Both the position numbers and the translations under genes were made by a program. Below, one piece after another: positions 17,326 to 25,239 of a stretch of 64,000 bases of DNA. Positions within the stretch are counted from its first letter, which is position 1, and each line of letters opens with the position of its first letter. The notes below the pieces were generated by a model. The model was given only the letters and a program-made list of their open reading frames with translations, did no database searches and was not told the DNA's origin. Location of the stretch: positions 1 through 64,000 of the forward strand of contig NZ_JAHCLU010000014.1 of the NCBI RefSeq assembly GCF_018448785.1, read 5' to 3'. The stretch comes from Halomonas jincaotanensis (lineage in GTDB: Bacteria; Pseudomonadota; Gammaproteobacteria; Pseudomonadales; Halomonadaceae).

Positions 17326-17441
17326 CGTGAAGAAGGCTTAGGATGAGGTTTTTGCTTTACCCGCTTGACGTCACTATCTTGAGGTGAGTTCTCTCGTCGT
17401 TTCTCGCATGCATGGATGCATGTCTATTTCACGGAGGAAAT

Positions 17442-18413
17442 ATGGCGAACTCCAAGCCGTCGGCGTCCGACCACGGGCGCCATGCCGAGCACCCCACGCA
17501 AATCCCCAAGTCCGGCTGGCTGGATATTCTATGGCGAGTCAAGGACGAGATGACGCGAGACCATGTGTCGATCATCGCGGCGGGCATGGCCTTCTTCGGG
17601 CTTCTGGCGATCGTGCCAGCCATCGTTGCGACCCTCTCGCTCTGGGGGCTGCTGTTTGATCCCCAGCAGATGTCTCAGCAGATTGCATCGATCACTCATC
17701 TACTGCCCGCCGAAGTGGCCAACATCATTCAGCAACAAGTTCAGCAGGCCAGCCAGGATGTCTCGACCGGCCTGAGTCTGGCGGCCATCGGCGGTTTGCT
17801 GTTTGCGATCTATAGCGCGTCCAGGGGCACCAAGGCGCTTATCGAAGGGCTGAATATCATCTATGACGAGGAAGAAACCCGGGGCATCGTCAAGAAAACC
17901 CTGGTGACCCTGGCCCTGACATTGGGCGGGATCCTCATGACGCTTGTCGCGCTCGGCACCATCATCGTCCTTCCCATGATCGTCGGCCTGCTGGGCCTGG
18001 ATAATATCGTTGGCACGTTGATCAATCTGGCGCGCTGGCCACTGCTTTTTGTGATCGTGTCCATCGGCATTGCCATTCTCTACCGCTATGGCCCCGACCG
18101 CGACGAACCCCGCTGGGAATGGACGAGTGTTGGCTCTACCTTGTCGGTCTTTCTCTGGGTCCTGGGCTCGATAGGGTTCTCGATTTATGTGCGAAATTTC
18201 TCCAGTTACAACGAAACCTATGGCTCGTTAGGGGCGGTGATCATTCTGCTCATCTGGTTCTGGCTTTCCGCCTATATCATGCTCATGGGGGCGGAACTCA
18301 ATAGTGAAATGGAGCGGCAGACCAAGCGCGATACAACGGTTGGCCATAAGGAACCCATGGGACAGCGTGATGCCCACTCGGCGGACACGCTAGGCAAGAC
18401 AAAAGACGCGTGA
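17442..18413 (+). CDS. YihY/BrkB-family membrane protein
   Basis: The 323-residue inner-membrane protein has about six helices and the family pattern: FFGLLAIVPA in the first helix, AIYSASRGTKALIEGLNIIYDEEETRG, LYRYGPDR, and SYNETYGSLGAVIILLIWFW near the C-terminus. It was once annotated as ribonuclease BN, which is not supported for this family. The function is uncertain (envelope or lipid-related). I choose ATG 17442, preceded by GGAGG at ideal spacing, over the upstream ATG at 17412. The C-terminal tail is charged and probably cytoplasmic. Confidence 0.88.
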   Translation: MANSKPSASDHGRHAEHPTQIPKSGWLDILWRVKDEMTRDHVSIIAAGMAFFGLLAIVPAIVATLSLWGLLFDPQQMSQQIASITHLLPAEVANIIQQQVQQASQDVSTGLSLAAIGGLLFAIYSASRGTKALIEGLNIIYDEEETRGIVKKTLVTLALTLGGILMTLVALGTIIVLPMIVGLLGLDNIVGTLINLARWPLLFVIVSIGIAILYRYGPDRDEPRWEWTSVGSTLSVFLWVLGSIGFSIYVRNFSSYNETYGSLGAVIILLIWFWLSAYIMLMGAELNSEMERQTKRDTTVGHKEPMGQRDAHSADTLGKTKDA

Positions 18414-18510
18414 GTGTATACGCCGTTAACAATAAAAAGTGTTTTTTGAACAGCTGCCGGCTCCGTTCAACCTTGGGCTATCAGACGCCGTGAGAGGTTG
18501 TACTGGCGCT

Positions 18511-19488
18511 TCAAGAGTCGGGCGTATGCTCAATCTTTGACCATCTTTCCAAGCTTAGGTAAACAATGCTGGCTACCGCCAAAGGGAGGAGAAAATAAAT
18601 CGTGCGATAGCCAATCAGGGCAGCGAGTATCTCACTTTTGGCCACCTGATGCTGAAGTGTAGCGATGAAGACGGCTTCAAGCACGCCCAGGCCTGCGGGA
18701 ATATGTGTCACCACCCCTGCGATGCTGCTGATCAAAAGAATGCCAAGAACACTGGGATAAAATATATCCTCCGGCAGAAGAAGATAGACCAGTGCGGCCA
18801 TCAAGGACCAATTCATTGCTCCCAGACCTGCCTGGAACAGCGCCATGCGAAGCGAGGGTAATACGATCTCATGGTTTCGCCACCGCCAAGTACGCCGTTT
18901 GGAAAAGCGACAAGCCGCCAGATACAGGAATGATGCGGCTAACAGCACGACACCAATCAACTGTAAGCCCACCACGCCAAGTTGCCACCTTTCTGGAAGC
19001 GTGAGCAGCCCTAGAGTGAATATGGCACCGGCCAGAATCATGTAACCCAGCCAGTTTGTGATGAGGCTTAGGCTCAGAACACGAGTTATTATTCCTACAC
19101 TCAAGCCAAAACGAGTATAGAGGCGGTAGCGCAATGCAATGCCTCCGATCCAGGCTCCAAAATTCAGATTAAAGGCATAACACACGAAAGCCAACGGCAT
19201 GACGTATCGCGCCGGTAGTTGATGGCTAGTATAGGTCTTACCCAACAGATCATAGCCACTGAATACTGCATGGCTGGCAGCGGCGATACCCACTCCGGCT
19301 AGCAGCGTCAGAGTACCGTAACTCTGCAGCGTGGCGACAACTTCAGGCCAATCCACATTGCGGAGCAGCGAAAACAGCAGAACCGGAATCAGAATGAAGA
19401 AAAAGAGCGTAACACCACGCTTGAGCCAGTGACGCCAGGGTTGACGCTTGAGCTTCTTTCTTACACCCGATTTCTTGTCCACTTCCAT
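18511..19488 (-). CDS. ybhN: YbhN-like membrane protein (UPF0104, LPG-synthase-type)
   Basis: The 325-residue protein has about eight transmembrane helices and matches the UPF0104/lysylphosphatidylglycerol-synthase transmembrane family (GGIALRYRLYTRFGLS, HIPAGLGVLEAVFIA, YRTIYFLLPL). It starts 7 bases after the cardiolipin-synthase-like gene, giving the same order as E. coli ybhP-clsB-ybhN. Recent work links YbhN-type proteins to lipid handling at the membrane, but the exact reaction here is open. There is no soluble aminoacyltransferase domain, so it is not a full MprF. The base composition is less GC-rich than in the flanks. Confidence 0.8.
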   Translation of the reverse strand: MEVDKKSGVRKKLKRQPWRHWLKRGVTLFFFILIPVLLFSLLRNVDWPEVVATLQSYGTLTLLAGVGIAAASHAVFSGYDLLGKTYTSHQLPARYVMPLAFVCYAFNLNFGAWIGGIALRYRLYTRFGLSVGIITRVLSLSLITNWLGYMILAGAIFTLGLLTLPERWQLGVVGLQLIGVVLLAASFLYLAACRFSKRRTWRWRNHEIVLPSLRMALFQAGLGAMNWSLMAALVYLLLPEDIFYPSVLGILLISSIAGVVTHIPAGLGVLEAVFIATLQHQVAKSEILAALIGYRTIYFLLPLAVASIVYLSLERWSKIEHTPDS

Positions 19489-19495
19489 GTCGGCC

Positions 19496-20701
19496 TCAGC
19501 GCAGCACTCGCTTCTTTTTTGACGTCTTCACTGTCAATGGCTTGATCTTCGGGGAATGGGCGGGACGCCATCCCACAATATTGGGGAAGTGACGCAAAAA
19601 GTGAAAGCTAACTACTGTTAATGGTGCCCGCCACCAAGGGCCTTTCGCAGCCGATTCAGGTGTCACTTCCTGAGAGCTGTTATTCATGATATCAACGAGA
19701 TGCTCGTATACTTCTCGATTGAGCTTGGTATCTCGAATGAAGAGGTTAACTTCTAGATTCAAGGATAAGCTGAGCGGGTCAAGATTGCTGGAACCCACCG
19801 TTGTCCATTCATGATCGGCAATGGCGATCTTGCCATGCAGGGGGCGCTCTTTATATTCAAATATACGCACGCCAACGCTTAGCAATGGGTTGTAGAGTGA
19901 GCTTGACAGATTCTTTGTCCAGGGCCTGTCGGGTTGACCTTGTAATATCAATATCACGTTTACGCCACGGCGTGACGCATTAGCCAATTCATGCCAGATG
20001 CGATAGCTGGGAAAAAAATAGGCATTAGCAATTATCAGTCGAGAAGTGGCCGATCGAATCGCTAATAAGTATTGTTCTTCGATATCGGTCGGGTGGGTAT
20101 GGTTATCACGCACGGCCAACAATATGGCAGCTTCCCCGACTTCAGGCGCAGCTGGCATGAGCGCGGGCAACTCTTGAATCGCCTGGTGCTCCAAAAGCAA
20201 CGTTTCGGCAGCAGCGCGAATATCATCTACTATCGGGCCACGTACGCGGACGGCATAATCCTGTTTGCCCATGGGATCTTTTTCAGGTAGATGGTCGGCG
20301 CCAAAATTGATACCACCGATGTAAGCGACCTCACCATCCACCACGACAATCTTGCGATGCAGACGACGAAACAGGTTCGTACGCATACCAAACCGGCGCG
20401 GGCGCGGATCATATATATGCATGTTGATACCTGCGGCCCGTAATTCCGCAATGTAGTCGCTGTTCAGATCCGCCGTGCCGTATCCATCCACTGTAATTTC
20501 AATTCTCACCTGCCTTTCTGCAGCTTCCAGAAGGGCGTCTTTCAGCCCTCGCCCAACTTGGTCATCGAAAATGATAAAAGTTTCGAGAAGAATCTCATGG
20601 CGAGCAGAACGTATGGAGTCGAAGACTCTCGGAAAGAACTGGCACCCATTTATGAGTAGTTCGACTTGATTACCTTCTCGCCATTCAAAGTTCACAAACA
20701 T
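19496..20701 (-). CDS. clsB: Cardiolipin synthase B-like phospholipase D protein
   Basis: The 401-residue protein has two HKD phospholipase D motifs: HRKIVVVD at 115-122 followed by GGINFGAD, and HGKIAIAD at 289-296 followed by GSSNLDPLS. It has no N-terminal membrane helices, which separates ClsB from ClsA-type synthases. It makes cardiolipin from phosphatidylglycerol and possibly phosphatidylethanolamine at the inner membrane. It overlaps the upstream nuclease-like gene by 10 bases, so they form an operon with ybhN. The length is close to E. coli ClsB (about 413). Confidence 0.88.
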   Translation of the reverse strand: MFVNFEWREGNQVELLINGCQFFPRVFDSIRSARHEILLETFIIFDDQVGRGLKDALLEAAERQVRIEITVDGYGTADLNSDYIAELRAAGINMHIYDPRPRRFGMRTNLFRRLHRKIVVVDGEVAYIGGINFGADHLPEKDPMGKQDYAVRVRGPIVDDIRAAAETLLLEHQAIQELPALMPAAPEVGEAAILLAVRDNHTHPTDIEEQYLLAIRSATSRLIIANAYFFPSYRIWHELANASRRGVNVILILQGQPDRPWTKNLSSSLYNPLLSVGVRIFEYKERPLHGKIAIADHEWTTVGSSNLDPLSLSLNLEVNLFIRDTKLNREVYEHLVDIMNNSSQEVTPESAAKGPWWRAPLTVVSFHFLRHFPNIVGWRPAHSPKIKPLTVKTSKKKRVLR

Positions 20702-21480
20702 ACCTCTGCGATGAGTGGCACATGATCAGAGAGGTGTGACCAAGGTCTGTGGTAAAGGGCTGCAGGATGGCGAACGCGAGCATTTCTGATGTAAATCCGG
20801 TCGAGTCGCAGAAACGGCCAGCGTGCTGGAAAGCTTTTTGCAGGACGGCCGTAGTGAGAAACAAAAGCCTCGTGAACATCGCATTCAGCGAGTATCTTGT
20901 TGGCCTGTAGCCGCCAGTCGTTAAAGTCACCCGCGACGATAATGGGTTCGTTTCTCGGTATCGACTCCAGCAGCTCACACAAGAGAGCCAATTGCTCAAG
21001 CCGATGCGCTTGACGCAAACCGAGGTGAACGCAAACGGCGTGTACGTTCGGATGGCCTGGCACCTCCAGCGTGCAATGAAGTAGCCCCCGCTCCTCGGTA
21101 CCCGAGATGGAAACGTCCCTGTTTTCATACTGCAGAATTGGAAACCTTGAGAGCAAGGCATTTCCATGATCACCTTCTGGATATACGGCGTTACGACCAT
21201 ACGCAAAGTCTTGCCACATTGTATCGGCTAGGTATTCATATTGCGGAACATCCGGCCAGTCATAAAACCGCAGTGCATGTTTTCTGTTTACGCCTATCAC
21301 TTCCTGAAGAAAGACCATATCGGTAGAAAGTGTATTGACTGCTTCGCGCAACTCCGGAAGGACATGGCGCCGATTGAAGTGGCTGAAGCCCTTGTGCACG
21401 TTTATTGTCATGATATGCAGAGTCTGCAAGCGCGCCGTGGAGCGCGTATTTTCCTGCGAGACTCGGTCCGCAGTCCTCAT
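20692..21480 (-). CDS. ybhP: Endonuclease/exonuclease/phosphatase-family protein (YbhP-like)
   Basis: The 262-residue protein has the EEP superfamily landmarks in order: NVHKG (about residue 27), FLQEV (57), GNALLSRFP (106), AGDFNDW (183), LDRIY and the C-terminal SDHVPL. These supply the metal ligands and the catalytic Asp and His. The substrate may be a nucleic acid or a phosphodiester in a lipid head group; its invariant partnership with clsB and ybhN makes a lipid role plausible, but this is inference. The start has a GAGAGG ribosome binding site and opens the three-gene operon. Confidence 0.85.
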   Translation of the reverse strand: MRTADRVSQENTRSTARLQTLHIMTINVHKGFSHFNRRHVLPELREAVNTLSTDMVFLQEVIGVNRKHALRFYDWPDVPQYEYLADTMWQDFAYGRNAVYPEGDHGNALLSRFPILQYENRDVSISGTEERGLLHCTLEVPGHPNVHAVCVHLGLRQAHRLEQLALLCELLESIPRNEPIIVAGDFNDWRLQANKILAECDVHEAFVSHYGRPAKSFPARWPFLRLDRIYIRNARVRHPAALYHRPWSHLSDHVPLIAEVCL

Positions 21481-21619
21481 CCTACCTCTCCCTTCTTAAC
21501 GGGCAACGCTTCACGGCTCCTTGAAGATAGGTATATGGTAAGGCATATAAATCGCGGTGCCTTGCGCACCATACTGATGTTGGGATCCTCACCACTGGAC
21601 GGGTCGCCGTAATAGCGCT

Positions 21620-21802
21620 TCACGAGTCGGACTTATGGTCCGGTTTACGATTCGAAGAGGCCATTTTTTCCAGTTCTTCTTCGCTCATTGAGTCGTACAT
21701 CGACTTGGCCGCACCCTCCAACTCACTAACCTTGGTTTCGCCACGCTTGGCGGAAAGGGCCGCCCCGGCAGCCATTTGCTGGGCTTGAGATTTCGCAGGC
21801 AT
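21620..21802 (-). CDS. DUF3008 small protein
   Basis: The 60-residue protein begins MPAKSQAQQMAAGAALSAKRGE and ends with a polar DHKSDS tail, the standard form of DUF3008 proteins. A perfect AGGAGG lies upstream. The function is unknown; the family is small, basic and predicted to be largely helical (the SMYDSMSEEELEKMA segment). It lies in a block of stress-type genes and behind a strong hairpin at 21859-21895, so it probably has its own promoter. Confidence 0.85.
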   Translation of the reverse strand: MPAKSQAQQMAAGAALSAKRGETKVSELEGAAKSMYDSMSEEELEKMASSNRKPDHKSDS

Positions 21803-21858
21803 CCTGGTCCTCCTTTATCCCCCTGTTGTTATCATCCTTCATGTAGAAACACTCGAGA

Positions 21859-21895
21859 CTCGAGCCAGGCAGATGTATTGAATGCCTGGCTCGAG
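21859..21895 (-). terminator. Hairpin terminator after the DUF3618 operon
   Basis: CTCGAGCCAGGCA at 21859-21871 and TGCCTGGCTCGAG at 21883-21895 form a perfect 13-bp stem with an 11-base loop. It lies 30 bases past the stop of the DUF3618 gene on the minus strand. The T tract is weak, so termination may be partial. Confidence 0.65.
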
Positions 21896-21925
21896 CATTA
21901 GTCTCCTTTACCCCCTCGGCGTCGC

Positions 21926-23332
21926 TCAGGTGTTGCGCGGCGGCGGGGTGCTGCCACTTCCTGCCTGACCCAGGCCCTTGTCCTTCGCGCTGGCGGTGCC
22001 GCCAGGGGTAGACGTGCCGCCGGGCGTGGAGGTGGCGCCAGGCGTGGACAGGGCACCGGGTGCAGGGGGCGTGCTACTCGCCTCGGGGCGGCCCGTGCCC
22101 TTACCTTGGGTGCTGGCGGTGCCGCCGGGGGTAGACGTGCCGCCGGGCGTGGAAGTAGCGCCGGGCGAGGACAGGGCACCGGGGGCTGGGGATTTGCTGC
22201 TCGCCGCGGGGCCGCTCACAGTCCCGGAGGCGGTGCCTCTCGTGGGCGCCCCATCGCCTGGGCTCGAGTTGTGGCTCTCGTCGCTCGTCCGGGCCTCTTT
22301 GCGGGTTTCCTCGGCCTTCTCGTGCAGGGTCTGCTGAGCCTTTTCCAGCTGCCCCTGGCCGCGTTCGCTGGCCTTGTCCAGCGCCCGGTCGCGGTACTCG
22401 CCCAGGTACTCGTCTTCCACCCGCGAGGCGGGCAGCAGGCTGCCCAGCGCCGCGCCGAGCGCGAAGCCCATCGCCCCGGCGACCAGCGGGTGCTCCTGGA
22501 TGAAGCCCGTCGTCTGGTGGCCAAGGTGCCGGGTGCGCTGGCTCATGTCCTGCCGGCGGGCCTGGTAGCCCTGCTGCGCGTGGGCGGTCCGGTCGTGCAG
22601 GCTCTCGCGCAGGTGCTGGGCGCGCTCCGTCATCTTCTCGGTCATGTGCTGTGTCTTCTCCTTGACGCTAGCTGTCGTTTCCTGCAGGCGACCCTTCATG
22701 TTGCCGCCACCACTGTCATGGCCGCTGTTCGTGCCGGTATTGCCGCTGCCCGAGGCACTGGCGGACGAGAGCATCCCGGTGCCCATGGCGCTAGAGGAAG
22801 CCCCGGACGACGACGGGGTGCCGGCCGTCGAGGTCGCCGCGACCGGCGAGGTGGTCCCGGTGGATGAAGCGCTGATCGAGGCCGTGTCGCCATGCGTGCC
22901 CTGATGCGTGCCGGTCGTGGCACTGCCGTAGGGCCGGCCGGCGGTGACGCGACTCTCGGTCGAGCGGCTCGTCGTGAAGCCGCTATCGGGGGAAGGGTTC
23001 GTGCTGGGCGTCGAGGAGGACGCGCTCTCGGGGATCGGCCGCGTCGGCGCGGCGCTGGCCTGACGCGGCGGTTGGCGCTGGGCCATCATCAACCAGCCCA
23101 GCCCCACGCTGGTCATCAGAAACGGCAGGGGGTGCTGCTTGACGCTGCTCCCCAGGTTGGACAGGAACTCGTTGGCGCCGCCCTGGCGCAGGTACTCGTA
23201 GGAGGAATTCCACAGTTTCTGCGGCGAGATGCGTTCCTCGATCTCGTGCAGGGTGCTGTCCAGACGTTCGCGCGTCTGGTGGATCTCGCTCTCGATCTCG
23301 TCGGGACTGCGCTGCTTGTCATGCTGGCTCAT
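21926..23332 (-). CDS. DUF3618 membrane protein with repetitive tail
   Basis: The 468-residue protein has the DUF3618 N-terminus (PDEIESEIHQTRERLDSTLHEIEERISPQKLW, residues about 9-41), then a short hydrophobic segment (LPFLMTSVGLGWLMM), long Ser/Thr/Gly-rich linkers, a coiled-coil stretch with a second glycine-rich helix (HPLVAGAMGFALGAALGSLLP) resembling YqjD/ElaB-type ribosome-associated anchors, and a low-complexity tail. The tail has two copies of a 41-residue unit built from GATSTPGGTSTPGG. ATG 23332 overlaps the upstream stop (ATGA). The tail length may vary. A stress-adaptation role at the membrane is likely but unproven. Confidence 0.8.
   Translation of the reverse strand: MSQHDKQRSPDEIESEIHQTRERLDSTLHEIEERISPQKLWNSSYEYLRQGGANEFLSNLGSSVKQHPLPFLMTSVGLGWLMMAQRQPPRQASAAPTRPIPESASSSTPSTNPSPDSGFTTSRSTESRVTAGRPYGSATTGTHQGTHGDTASISASSTGTTSPVAATSTAGTPSSSGASSSAMGTGMLSSASASGSGNTGTNSGHDSGGGNMKGRLQETTASVKEKTQHMTEKMTERAQHLRESLHDRTAHAQQGYQARRQDMSQRTRHLGHQTTGFIQEHPLVAGAMGFALGAALGSLLPASRVEDEYLGEYRDRALDKASERGQGQLEKAQQTLHEKAEETRKEARTSDESHNSSPGDGAPTRGTASGTVSGPAASSKSPAPGALSSPGATSTPGGTSTPGGTASTQGKGTGRPEASSTPPAPGALSTPGATSTPGGTSTPGGTASAKDKGLGQAGSGSTPPPRNT
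21935..22180 (-). repeat. Two-copy 123-bp coding repeat in DUF3618 gene
   Basis: Two adjacent copies of a 41-codon unit encode GALS(S/T)PGATSTPGGTSTPG and about 20 further residues. The nucleotide copies are near identical, which points to recent duplication by slippage or recombination. Confidence 0.8.
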
Positions 23333-23775
23333 TTCAGCTCCTCCTTGGCATGCGTCTCGTGATGCCGGGCGAGGTCCCTGTCGCTCTGCAGGCTGGCCAT
23401 CGTGCGGTTGGGCATGAGGTTCTGGGTCTGCAGCTTCTTGAGCCCGCTCTTGAGCATCACGTAGCCGATGATCGCAACCACCAGGCCGACAATGATCGCC
23501 GACAGCCACGGCGTGGTGTCGGGTGGCAGGACCTCGTTGAGCAGGAAGACTGCCGCGGCCAGCAGTACCAGAAAGCCGCTGAACAGCACGGCCCCGGCGA
23601 TGGCAATGGCGCCCACACCGCTCATTGCCTGGTGGGTCTTCTCCGACATCTCGGCTTTTGCCAGCTGGGTTTCCTGACGCACGAGAGAACTCATCTCGCG
23701 AGTCAGCGTCGTCAACAGCGACCCCAGGGACGTGCTTTCAGACGTCGACGTGGTTCGATTATGCTCTGCATCCAT
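23329..23775 (-). CDS. Holin-X/DUF1469-like membrane protein (YqjE type)
   Basis: The 148-residue protein has an amphipathic N-terminal segment (LVRQETQLAKAEMSEK, about 33-48), two membrane helices (about 56-80 and 90-110) and a polar C-terminus with GLKKLQTQNLMPNRTMASLQ. This is the pattern of the phage-holin superfamily 6/DUF1469 group, which despite the name is chromosomal and often sits beside DUF3618 genes. It is translationally coupled to the DUF3618 gene by ATGA. A GGAGG ribosome binding site is present. The role is unknown. Confidence 0.8.
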   Translation of the reverse strand: MDAEHNRTTSTSESTSLGSLLTTLTREMSSLVRQETQLAKAEMSEKTHQAMSGVGAIAIAGAVLFSGFLVLLAAAVFLLNEVLPPDTTPWLSAIIVGLVVAIIGYVMLKSGLKKLQTQNLMPNRTMASLQSDRDLARHHETHAKEELK

Positions 23776-23856
23776 GCTTGCTCGCCTCCATGGCGATGAC
23801 GGTTATACATTAGGCGGTCCGGGCCCGCGCCTCGGCGCGGCCCGGCATCAACGGGG

Positions 23857-24405
23857 TCAGAGCCCCGGCGTCTGGCTACCCGGGTGGGTGACGCCGCCCG
23901 GGGTCCGGCCCGGGTCGTCCGGGGCCGCGTTCGGATAGGCGCCGCGCGAGGACGGCGAGCCGGTCGTGTCGTCATGGGTATGACGCTGCGAGCTGCGCAG
24001 GAACCGCGAGACGAGAAAGCCCGCGGCAATGGCCCCGCCCATGAAAAGCATCGGCTCGCGACGGCTGTAGGCACCGGCGCTGTCCATCAGGCGCTGCAGG
24101 TCCTGATGGCGCAGCTGGTCGGAGACGCGGTCGGTCTGATCGGCCAGCTGATTGGCCCAGCGCGAGAAGGTGGTCTGCTGCTGCTGGTCGAACTCGTCGC
24201 CCATCTTGTGCAGTACCTGCGAGATCTTGTGCGTCTGTTCGGCGGCGGCGCTCTTCTGGTTGTCGAAGAGGCTTTCGGCCCGCTGCTGCGCCGCGCCCTT
24301 GATATCCTCGGCGCTGTCGCGCGCGCGTCCCTTGAGGTCGTCGCGCGTCCCGGTCGTCGACGGCGACGTGGTCCCCGCACCGCGGTGCTGGTCGTGTTCG
24401 TTCAT
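23857..24405 (-). CDS. Coiled-coil membrane protein of the DUF3618 operon
   Basis: The 182-residue protein has a long amphipathic/coiled-coil region (about 20-115: KGRARDSAEDIKGAAQQRAE, then heptad-like LADQTDRVSDQLRHQDLQRL), one glycine-rich membrane helix (LFMGGAIAAGFLVSRFL, about 128-144) and a proline-rich tail. I do not recognise a named family, though it resembles nutrient-deprivation-type proteins next to holin-like and DUF3618 genes. A strong GGAGGTAA precedes the ATG. It is the first gene of a three-gene minus-strand operon with an AT-rich promoter region upstream (24480-24620). Confidence 0.65.
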   Translation of the reverse strand: MNEHDQHRGAGTTSPSTTGTRDDLKGRARDSAEDIKGAAQQRAESLFDNQKSAAAEQTHKISQVLHKMGDEFDQQQQTTFSRWANQLADQTDRVSDQLRHQDLQRLMDSAGAYSRREPMLFMGGAIAAGFLVSRFLRSSQRHTHDDTTGSPSSRGAYPNAAPDDPGRTPGGVTHPGSQTPGL

Positions 24406-24626
24406 CCGTTACCTCCTTGTCGGGGGGCTAAGGCGCCACCCCTCTGGCTTCCTGGTCGGGCCGCGCGCATGGGCGGCGGCTGACTCATTGCAATATAGTG
24501 GGCAGTGGCAAGTTGTCAAAAACATCTATTACCAGAAACCTTGATGTTAAATAAGTTTAATTAAAGCGTATTTTATCAAGATAAGCTGAATGTAAAGCTG
24601 TATTTAAGAGGGCGGTCGCCCTGCTG

Positions 24627-25082
24627 TTAACTTGCCAAAAGTTGCTTTTTACGTGCCTCCATCTCTTCGCCCAGCTGTTCGAGCTCACTTTTCGAGATGA
24701 GCTTGCGGGCGTGTTCGAACATCTCCTCCTCTTCTTCTGAGGCATGGTGTTCGACGAGCTCCTTGAGCACCTTCGCTCGCCCGGAAAACTCGACACCACC
24801 TGGATCGGTATTTTTCAAATCGGGCATCACCATGTTTTCCACCGCACGGTGTTCCTCACGTGCCTCATGGTAGAGTTTTTCGTCCTGCTTGTTTTTCGCC
24901 GCTTTCACGAAGGCAGGGTAAAAGATTTCTTCTTCGATTTGCGTATGCACATGCAATTCTTTTTCAATCTTGGCTAGCAGCTCCGGACGCTTCTTCCCGG
25001 CCTGCTCAGTCGTGTTGACCAATTGGGTCAATAGATCTCGCACCTTGTCATGATCCTGCTTGAGCAGATCCAGGGCATTCAT
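24627..25082 (-). CDS. Hemerythrin-domain protein
   Basis: The 151-residue four-helix protein carries the hemerythrin HHE ligand pattern: QDHDKVRDLL near residue 10, HTQIEEEIFYP near 43, EHRAVE near 74 and HHASEEEEEMF near 108. It should bind a di-iron centre and may sense or detoxify O2, NO or peroxide in the cytoplasm. I start at ATG 25082 with AGGAGG upstream; an upstream ATG at 25106 lacks one. It is monocistronic between AT-rich gaps, in the stress block. Confidence 0.88.
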   Translation of the reverse strand: MNALDLLKQDHDKVRDLLTQLVNTTEQAGKKRPELLAKIEKELHVHTQIEEEIFYPAFVKAAKNKQDEKLYHEAREEHRAVENMVMPDLKNTDPGGVEFSGRAKVLKELVEHHASEEEEEMFEHARKLISKSELEQLGEEMEARKKQLLAS

Positions 25083-25239
25083 GATGTAACCTCCTGTCGA
25101 CATCAATTAACTGTCTAGGCTCGCGTGCTAGCACGGTTTTTTAAAGTGGCAACCACCGCTTGAAGATAGACAATGGTAATGAGCTGTCAAACAGTGAGTT
25201 TTTATTATACTAACTTTTGTTAATCAGTAGGAGAATTTT

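Noticed and set aside
17442..18413. Ribonuclease BN
   Set aside because: This is the old mistaken name for the YihY membrane family; no nuclease motif is present.
23329..23775. Prophage holin
   Set aside because: No other phage gene is nearby; this DUF1469-type family is chromosomal and is paired with DUF3618.
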